Assembly (NCBI GenBank): GCA_900541495.1 | Contig: UQKC01000070.1 | Coordinates: 1 to 10,322, forward strand | DNA: 10,322 bases | Source of the DNA: an uncultured Ruminococcus sp. | Lineage (GTDB): Bacteria; Bacillota; Clostridia; Oscillospirales; Ruminococcaceae | Direction: 5' to 3' | Part shown: positions 5,821 to 10,322 of the stretch, piece by piece | How positions within the stretch are numbered: position 1 is the first letter of the stretch | How the letters are laid out: the number at the start of each line of letters is the position of its first letter | Program-made: the position numbers and the translations under genes | The notes under the pieces: model-generated | The model's database searches: none | The model's input: the letters and a program-made list of their open reading frames with translations, nothing else | Told to the model about the DNA's origin: nothing

Positions 5821-6055
5821 TTAAAGAGTTGTAGGCTCTGCAAAAAAGTGTCTTTCAGAGAGAGGGTACAAGGCTGGGATATCCTCAGATACGGCAAAGC
5901 TGAAATTTCGCTCCGTGAGTGGCAATGGTGAACGCGCTGGATGCTTGTAGTCATTGACGTATGCCGCGTTAAGGCGAGGGGAATGGTTGTTCCTTATATA
6001 AAATGGGTGGTTATAAGCAGGCTATGGCTTGTCCCGATGAGGGGCAGGCTTTTTT
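5821..6055 (+). promoter_or_regulatory. T-box leader responding to uncharged tRNA-Phe
   Basis: A T-box RNA lets the downstream gene be transcribed when uncharged cognate tRNA binds. Seen here: AGAGAG (5857-5862); a Stem I distal stem (5862-5868 with 5880-5886) whose loop holds GGCTGGGA (5872-5879), matching the family GGNUGNNA loop; TTTCAG (5853-5858) pairing with CTGAAA (5900-5905); and a candidate specifier TTC at 5907-5909 followed by a purine, a Phe codon. Next come GGTGAAC (5926-5932) and GTAG (5947-5950), as in Stem II, then GCGTTA (5966-5971). The antiterminator pairs GGG (6005-6007) with CCC (6033-6035) and ATAAGC (6013-6018) with GCTTGT (6027-6032), around an unpaired bulge starting TGGT (6008-6011). 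TGGT would pair with the ACCA end of tRNA-Phe. The T-box sequence itself departs from the usual AGGGUGGNACCGCG. The specifier is inferred from position and from the gene downstream. The 5' limit is approximate. Confidence 0.88.
6027..6055 (+). terminator. Regulated terminator of the T-box leader
   Basis: GCTTGTCCC (6027-6035) pairs with GGGGCAGGC (6041-6049) over 9 bp, including two G-T wobbles, around a 5-nt loop, followed by six T (6050-6055). Its 5' arm is the same stretch used as the 3' arm of the antiterminator, so the two folds exclude each other. It lies 52 bases before the pheS ATG. Confidence 0.9.
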
Positions 6056-6107
6056 AGTTGGCAAATTTCCGCAGGAAAGCGGAACACGGAAAGGAATGGT
6101 CAAATTT

Positions 6108-7127
6108 ATGAAAGATCAGCTTGAAAAGATCAGAAGTCTTGCGCATGAGGAGCTTGACAAGTGCGAAAGCCTCGATGTGCTGGAAAATCTCAGAGTAAAA
6201 TTCCTCGGCAAAAAGGGTGAGCTTACGGGGATTCTGAAGCAGATGGGCGGACTTTCCGCAGAGGAACGTCCCGTTATCGGACAGCTTGCGAACAAGGTTC
6301 GTTCCGATATCGAAGAGAACATCACAAACCGTATGCAGGCGCTCAAAGCAGAGCTCGCAAAGAAGCAGCTCGAAGCTGAAACGCTCGATGTTACAATGCC
6401 CGGCACAAAGCAGAAAGTCGGCAAGCTTCACCCCCTCACAGTTACCCTCAACGATATCAAGGAAGTTTTCCTCGGAATGGGATTTGAGATCGCAGAAGGT
6501 CCTGAGGTAGAAACGGACCACTACTGCTTCGAGGCGCTCAATATGCCGAAGCATCACCCTGCAAGAGATACGCAGGATACATTCTATATCAATGACAACG
6601 TTGTTCTCCGTACACAGACTTCCTCCGTACAGATCAGAACAATGGAAAACAAGAAGCCGCCTATCAGAATCATCTCCCCGGGCAGAGTTTATCGTTCCGA
6701 TACGGTCGATGCAACACATTCACCTCTCTTCCACCAGATCGAGGGACTCGTTGTTGACAAGGGCATCACAATGGCTGACCTCAACGGTACGCTTGAACTT
6801 CTTATGAAGAGAATCTACGGCGAGGATTGTCAGATCAGACTTCGTCCTCACCACTTCCCATACACAGAGCCTTCCGCAGAAGTTGATATGATGTGCTTCA
6901 ACTGCCACGGCGCAGGCTGTCCTCTCTGCAAGAACGAGGGTTATATTGAACTCCTCGGCGCAGGTATGGTTCACCCGAAGGTACTCGAAGGCTGCGGCAT
7001 CGACCCTGAGGTCTACAGCGGCTTTGCATTCGGCATCGGACTTGAAAGAATCACAATGGGCAGATACAAGATCGGTGATATGCGCCTGCTCTATGAGAAC
7101 GATATGAGATTCTTGGGTCAGTTCTGA
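6108..7127 (+). CDS. pheS: Phenylalanine--tRNA ligase alpha subunit
   Basis: Catalytic subunit of the alpha2-beta2 synthetase that charges tRNA-Phe in the cytosol. The 339 residues match the family's usual length. The N-terminal coiled-coil arm (about 1-90) is followed by the class II catalytic domain, with motif 2 region GRVYRSD (192-198) and FHQIEG (208-213), and motif 3 FGIGLER (308-314). Four Cys at 263, 266, 271 and 274 (C-x2-C-x4-C-x2-C) form a zinc-site-like knuckle known in many bacterial PheS. I chose the ATG at 6108. The same frame is open from 6003, but that start lies inside the T-box and its terminator. ATG 6096 touches its SD, whereas AAAGGA (6090-6095) is 12 bases before 6108. 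C-ending codons suggest high expression. The T-box upstream should control it. Confidence 0.97.
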   Translation: MKDQLEKIRSLAHEELDKCESLDVLENLRVKFLGKKGELTGILKQMGGLSAEERPVIGQLANKVRSDIEENITNRMQALKAELAKKQLEAETLDVTMPGTKQKVGKLHPLTVTLNDIKEVFLGMGFEIAEGPEVETDHYCFEALNMPKHHPARDTQDTFYINDNVVLRTQTSSVQIRTMENKKPPIRIISPGRVYRSDTVDATHSPLFHQIEGLVVDKGITMADLNGTLELLMKRIYGEDCQIRLRPHHFPYTEPSAEVDMMCFNCHGAGCPLCKNEGYIELLGAGMVHPKVLEGCGIDPEVYSGFAFGIGLERITMGRYKIGDMRLLYENDMRFLGQF

Positions 7128-7130
7128 TAA

Positions 7131-7353
7131 ATGGAAAGCACCGACAAAAACAGCCTGTTTCTGCGTTATAAAAAAGCGTTTCCAATATAAGCAGCGTTTA
7201 TGGAATATTTTAAGTATAGTCTATACCGTTATTCTTATCCCGCTGTTAAAGCTGCTGGAGGGAATGGATTACAGTATGCTGTGGAGGATCATCTCCATAA
7301 TAATGAGCATTGCTAAATATAAAGCAGAGCAGGTCGATGAAAAGGCAGCTTAG
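7131..7353 (+). pseudogene. Frame-disrupted small membrane-protein reading frame
   Basis: Four bases after the pheS stop, ATG 7131 opens a frame starting MESTDKNSLFLRYKK that stops at 7188-7190. Removing one A from the six-A run at 7170-7175 would join it to a frame open from there to the TAG at 7351-7353. That frame encodes two hydrophobic segments (about 7201-7251 and 7276-7320) and a charged tail. The joined product would be about 73 residues and look like a normal small membrane protein. There is no good SD for 7131. Options are a real frameshift, a sequencing error in the A run, slippage, or chance. The frame overlaps the next gene's start by 17 bases, and the two may once have been one membrane-anchored protein. 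Confidence 0.45.
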
Positions 7354-7732
7354 CGGCTTGTCCGAAAATGCGGCAGAGAGGATCTCCGCAGAGCTTGAAA
7401 GCTGCGCAAATTTCAGAAGCTTTTATTTCACTTCGGAATATCTTTTTTCGACGGAGGGGCTTATTCTTCCTTACTATGAGATAGATGAAGTAAAAACGAA
7501 CACCTATGTCGGTTCACCAACAGCAACGAACATTGTTTTCAGAACGAAAAGCTACGGCAAATGCACCGTCACGGTCGGACCGGGATATATGAATGAGGAC
7601 TTTTACGATATGCTTATGAAGAAATGTCCGTCGGCAGATATACTGTTCCGTGTTAATTATCAAAAAGCGGATATAACAGAGTATTTTGCTACCGCAAAGG
7701 CGGAAAGCATTGTTGTTATCAGAAAAAAATAA
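7337..7732 (+). CDS. Unrecognised 131-residue protein between pheS and pheT
   Basis: I do not recognise this protein. It begins with a helical, charged stretch (about 1-25), then shows strand-like hydrophobic segments such as FRSFYFTSEYLF (26-37), LILPYYEIDEV (42-52), TNIVFRT (64-70) and a C-terminal ESIVVIRKK. This pattern suggests a small soluble alpha/beta or PH-like domain. The ATG at 7337 is preferred. A TTG at 7310 could add nine residues. The SD before 7337 is weak (AGCAGG, three bases away), so translation may be coupled to the disrupted frame just upstream, which ends at 7353. The stop codon (7730-7732) runs straight into the pheT SD. It sits in the same direction as pheS and pheT, so it probably rides on their T-box-controlled transcript. 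It has more A-ending and rare-looking codons than pheS and pheT. It may be the soluble half of a broken membrane protein. Confidence 0.65.
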   Translation: MKRQLSGLSENAAERISAELESCANFRSFYFTSEYLFSTEGLILPYYEIDEVKTNTYVGSPTATNIVFRTKSYGKCTVTVGPGYMNEDFYDMLMKKCPSADILFRVNYQKADITEYFATAKAESIVVIRKK

Positions 7733-7747
7733 GGAGGAAAATTCTAA

Positions 7748-10177
7748 ATGGATCTTTCAATGAAATGGCTCTCCGATTATGTTGATATCGGAGATATGAG
7801 TATAAAGGATTTCTGCTCGGGACTTACGATAAGCGGCTCAAAGGTCGAGCGCTATGATACAGAGGGCAGCGAGATAAGCAAGGTAGTTGTCGGAAAGCTT
7901 CTTTCCGTTGTTCCGCACGAAAACTCCGACCACCTTGTTGTATGTCAGGTAGATGTTGGTTCGGCAGGCAACGGCGAGCCTATCCAGATCGTAACAGGTG
8001 CGCCGAACGTTAAGGCAGGCGACATCGTTCCCGTTGCAATGGACGGTTCAACGCTCCCTAACGGCGTTAAGATCAAAAAGGGCAAGCTCCGCGGCGTTGA
8101 GTCGAACGGTATGCTCTGCTCACTCGGCGAACTCGGACTTACAACTCACGATTTCCCTTACGCTATCGCAGACGGCATCTTCCTTTTACAGCAGGAAGAA
8201 GGTTGTCCCGAACTTAAACTCGGTATGGATATAAAGGAAGCTGTCGGACTTGGCGATACAGCCGTAGAATTCGAGATCACTTCCAACCGTCCCGACTGTA
8301 TGAGCGTTATCGGTCTTGCGCGTGAAACAGCCGCTACTTTCGACCTCCCCTTAAAGCTCCACGAACCCGAATTCAAGGGCATCGGCGGCAGCGCAAAGGA
8401 CAGCCTGAAGAGCGTTACTATCTCCGACAAGGAAAAATGCTCCGTTTATATCGCAGCAGTCGTAAAGAATGTAAAGGTCGGAATGTCCCCACGCTGGATG
8501 CGTGAGCGCCTCCGTGCAAGCGGCGTTCGTCCTATCAACAATTTTGTCGATATCACAAACTTCGTAATGCTTGAATACGGTCAGCCTATGCATGCTTTCG
8601 ATATCCGTTATCTTGACGGCGCTTCTATCGATGTCCGCCGTGCAAAGAATGGCGAAAAGATCACTACACTTGACGGTGTTGAGCGTGAACTTACCGACAA
8701 TATGCTCGTTATTGCAGATGCACAGAAGCCTGTCGCAGTTGCAGGCGTAATGGGCGGCGAATACAGCGGCATCATGGACGACACAGTTGACGTTGTATTT
8801 GAAGCAGCCTGCTTCGACGGTGCTTCCGTTCGTACAACAGCAAAGGCTCTCGGCATGAGAACAGACGCTTCCGCACGTTTTGAAAAGGGTCTTGACCCGA
8901 GAATGGCTGAACCTGCACTGAGGAGAGCGCTTGAACTCGTTGAAATGCTCGGCTGCGGTGAAGTTGTTACAGAATATATCAAGGTTTCAAACGGCGTTGA
9001 CACACAGAAATCCGCTCCGTTCAGCGCAGAATGGATAAACAAGTTCCTCGGAACGGATATCCCCGAGGAAGAAATGATCGGCTACCTCAACAAGCTTGAT
9101 TTCACCGTAAAGGACGGCGTTGCATATGCTCCCGCATACAGAGTTGACATTGAATGCAAGTCCGATATCGCAGAGGAAGTTGCACGTCTTTACGGCTACA
9201 ATAAGATACCAAAGACCGTTATCCGCGGCGTTGCTCAGGCACAGCTCACACCGAAGCAGAAGTTCGAGCGCAAGCTTGCAAACACAATGGCTGCTCTCGG
9301 CTGCTACGAAATTTCGACCTACTCTTTCGTAAGCCCGAAATATTTCGACAAGATAAATCTTCCTGCCGACAGCAAGCTTCGCAAGACGGTCACTATCACA
9401 AATCCTCTCGGCGAAGATACTTCCGTAATGAGAACGACTATCATTCCGTCAATGTGTGAAGTCCTCGCAAGAAACTACAATAACAGAAACGCAGAAGCAT
9501 ATCTCTTCGAGATCGGCAACGAGTATATCCCCGTTTCGGGTCAGGAACTCCCCGAAGAGCCTGCACGTCTTGCAGTAGGTATGTACGGCAAGGACGCTGA
9601 CTTCTTCCTCCTCAAGGGCAAGGTAGAAGCTGTTCTCGATGAAATGGGACTCGGCGAGTGCGACTTTGAAGCTTGCACAGATACAGACGTTTACCCCGAA
9701 GCAAGCGCATTCCACCCCGGCAGATGCGCAGTTGTAAGCAAGAACGGCAAGGTGTTCGGTATCCTCGGCGAGCTTGCTCCCGTTGTGCTTGAAAACTACG
9801 GTATCGGCGTAAAGGCTTATGCCGCAAAGCTTGAAGTTCCCGAAATGATGGCAATTGCCGAAGCAGAGGGCGATAAGGTCTACAAGCCGCTGCCTAAGTT
9901 CCCTGCAACAACAAGAGATATTGCAGTTGTATGTGATGACAAGCTTCCTGTAGCAACTATCGAAAAGGCTATCAAGGGCGCAGTAGGAAATATCCTTGAA
10001 ACGGTAGAGCTTTTCGACGTTTACAAGGGCAAGCAGGTAGGCGAGGGCAGAAAGTCCGTAGCATTTGCTATCTCGATGCGTTCGCACGAGGGCACACTTA
10101 CCGACGAGCAGGCAGACGCAGCAATGAAGCGCGTACTCAAAGAGCTTGCAAAGCTTGGTGCTGAACTCAGAGCGTGA
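7748..10177 (+). CDS. pheT: Phenylalanine--tRNA ligase beta subunit
   Basis: Large subunit of phenylalanyl-tRNA synthetase. It binds tRNA-Phe and edits misacylated Tyr-tRNA. The 809 residues match the full-length bacterial form. In order: N-terminal block and EMAP-like tRNA-binding OB domain (about 40-155, with VVVGKLLSV and GMLCSLGELGL), B3/4 editing domain (about 215-390, with GVRPINNFVDITN at 259-271 and HAFD at 282-285), B5 DNA-binding-like domain (about 410-488), a catalytic-like core (about 490-700, with NPLGEDTSVMRT at 552-563), and the C-terminal FDX-ACB anticodon-binding domain (about 716-809, starting near PKFPATTRDIAVV). No truncation or frameshift is seen. Start ATG with a strong AAGGAGG (7731-7737) ten bases upstream, overlapping the previous gene's stop. 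Codon choice resembles pheS, fitting high expression. It should be co-transcribed from the T-box promoter. Confidence 0.98.
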   Translation: MDLSMKWLSDYVDIGDMSIKDFCSGLTISGSKVERYDTEGSEISKVVVGKLLSVVPHENSDHLVVCQVDVGSAGNGEPIQIVTGAPNVKAGDIVPVAMDGSTLPNGVKIKKGKLRGVESNGMLCSLGELGLTTHDFPYAIADGIFLLQQEEGCPELKLGMDIKEAVGLGDTAVEFEITSNRPDCMSVIGLARETAATFDLPLKLHEPEFKGIGGSAKDSLKSVTISDKEKCSVYIAAVVKNVKVGMSPRWMRERLRASGVRPINNFVDITNFVMLEYGQPMHAFDIRYLDGASIDVRRAKNGEKITTLDGVERELTDNMLVIADAQKPVAVAGVMGGEYSGIMDDTVDVVFEAACFDGASVRTTAKALGMRTDASARFEKGLDPRMAEPALRRALELVEMLGCGEVVTEYIKVSNGVDTQKSAPFSAEWINKFLGTDIPEEEMIGYLNKLDFTVKDGVAYAPAYRVDIECKSDIAEEVARLYGYNKIPKTVIRGVAQAQLTPKQKFERKLANTMAALGCYEISTYSFVSPKYFDKINLPADSKLRKTVTITNPLGEDTSVMRTTIIPSMCEVLARNYNNRNAEAYLFEIGNEYIPVSGQELPEEPARLAVGMYGKDADFFLLKGKVEAVLDEMGLGECDFEACTDTDVYPEASAFHPGRCAVVSKNGKVFGILGELAPVVLENYGIGVKAYAAKLEVPEMMAIAEAEGDKVYKPLPKFPATTRDIAVVCDDKLPVATIEKAIKGAVGNILETVELFDVYKGKQVGEGRKSVAFAISMRSHEGTLTDEQADAAMKRVLKELAKLGAELRA

Positions 10178-10224
10178 TAAATTAAATTCGGAATGCGGAA
10201 TTAATTTAATGCGTAATTATTTTT
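10178..10224 (+). repeat. AT-rich inverted repeat after pheT, possible weak terminator
   Basis: TAAATTAAATTC (10178-10189) pairs with GAATTAATTTA (10198-10208) over 11 bp with one bulged A, around an 8-nt loop. A T5 tract lies at 10220-10224, about 12 bases past the stem, so it is not a textbook terminator. A competing fold pairs GCGGAA (10195-10200) with TTCCGC (10226-10231). The AATT-rich mirrored pattern could also be a small intergenic repeat. Confidence 0.45.
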
Positions 10225-10247
10225 GTTCCGCAAGTTACCGTAAAATC

Positions 10248-10322
10248 GTAGGGGCGGATTTCATATTCGCCCGTTACAACATTGTCGTTTTATCCCACAA
10301 AAATACTGTAGGGGACGGGTCG
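10248..10322. repeat. Two GTAGGGG intergenic repeat units, the second cut by the window end
   Basis: GTAGGGG begins at 10248 and again at 10308, exactly 60 bp apart. The first unit forms a hairpin: GGGCGGAT (10252-10259) with ATTCGCCC (10265-10272), one G-T pair, loop TTCAT. The second reads GTAGGGGACGGGTCG and runs off the end. Similar GTAGGGG...CCCG units are, from memory, scattered between genes in Ruminococcus-type genomes. No function is evident. Confidence 0.6.

Noticed and set aside
5745..5954. 69-residue open frame on the minus strand
   Set aside because: It is antisense to the T-box leader, crosses the pheS promoter, and has no SD.
6003..6107. N-terminal extension of PheS by 35 residues
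   Set aside because: These codons coincide with the T-box antiterminator and terminator. A normal PheS start with a spaced SD lies at 6108.
7170..7176. Programmed -1 frameshift at A AAA AAG
   Set aside because: The heptamer is in register for a shift out of the long frame into the short one, opposite to what is needed, and no start codon serves the long frame upstream.
10238..10322. Start of a CRISPR array
   Set aside because: Only a 7-base core repeats, the units differ after it, and each can form a hairpin on its own. No cas gene is present.

Overview
This window looks like a chromosomal segment of an anaerobic, low- to mid-GC Firmicute, most likely a Ruminococcus-like member of the Oscillospiraceae. 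The reasons are strong AGGAGG-type ribosome binding sites, a T-box leader on phenylalanyl-tRNA synthetase genes, an acpS-nnr-lipoprotein gene order, a LysM/G5/M23 cell-wall hydrolase, and GTAGGGG-type intergenic repeats. The genus is an inference from general resemblance, not from a search. I see no prophage, transposase, CRISPR array, rRNA or tRNA.

Layout. (1) Positions 1-475 are non-coding and regulatory. They hold an AT-rich stem-loop, a good sigma-A promoter (337-364) and two exact TGTAAC-N5-TGTAAC direct repeats (71-87 and 374-390) that match the WalR/YycF box. They lead into a 627-residue membrane-anchored M23 peptidase (476-2359). (2) A bidirectional terminator (2365-2401) separates it from a convergent minus-strand cluster. 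In transcription order this cluster is a two-helix membrane protein (5570-5046), an AcpS-like protein (5000-4641), the NAD(P)HX repair enzyme Nnr (4588-3050) and a small lipoprotein (2993-2403). Hairpins lie just before three of these four start codons. One has the Shine-Dalgarno sequence (SD) in its 3' arm, and another sits between an SD and its start codon. (3) Positions 5571-6107 are a divergent control region with back-to-back promoters. On the plus side is a T-box leader with a UUC specifier, mutually exclusive antiterminator and terminator folds, and pheS behind it. (4) pheS (6108-7127) and pheT (7748-10177) are separated by about 620 bp. That gap holds an unrecognised 131-residue gene preceded by what looks like a frameshifted membrane-segment reading frame. 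(5) The right end carries a terminator-like AT-rich inverted repeat and two GTAGGGG repeat starts exactly 60 bp apart.

How the genes fit together. The M23 enzyme remodels peptidoglycan, and WalR boxes would place it under the cell-wall stress two-component system. AcpS arms acyl-carrier protein for lipid synthesis, Nnr repairs damaged NAD(P)H, and the lipoprotein sits where Bacillus has a LolA-like lipoprotein next to acpS. PheS and PheT form the alpha2-beta2 phenylalanyl-tRNA synthetase, whose expression the T-box would couple to uncharged tRNA-Phe.

Most worth following up: the WalR boxes, the divergent AcpS-like protein lacking the usual metal-ligand Glu, the structured ribosome binding sites of the minus-strand cluster, the atypical T-box sequence, and the frame-disrupted gene inserted between pheS and pheT. 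I found no clear evidence of a wholly new multi-gene system.
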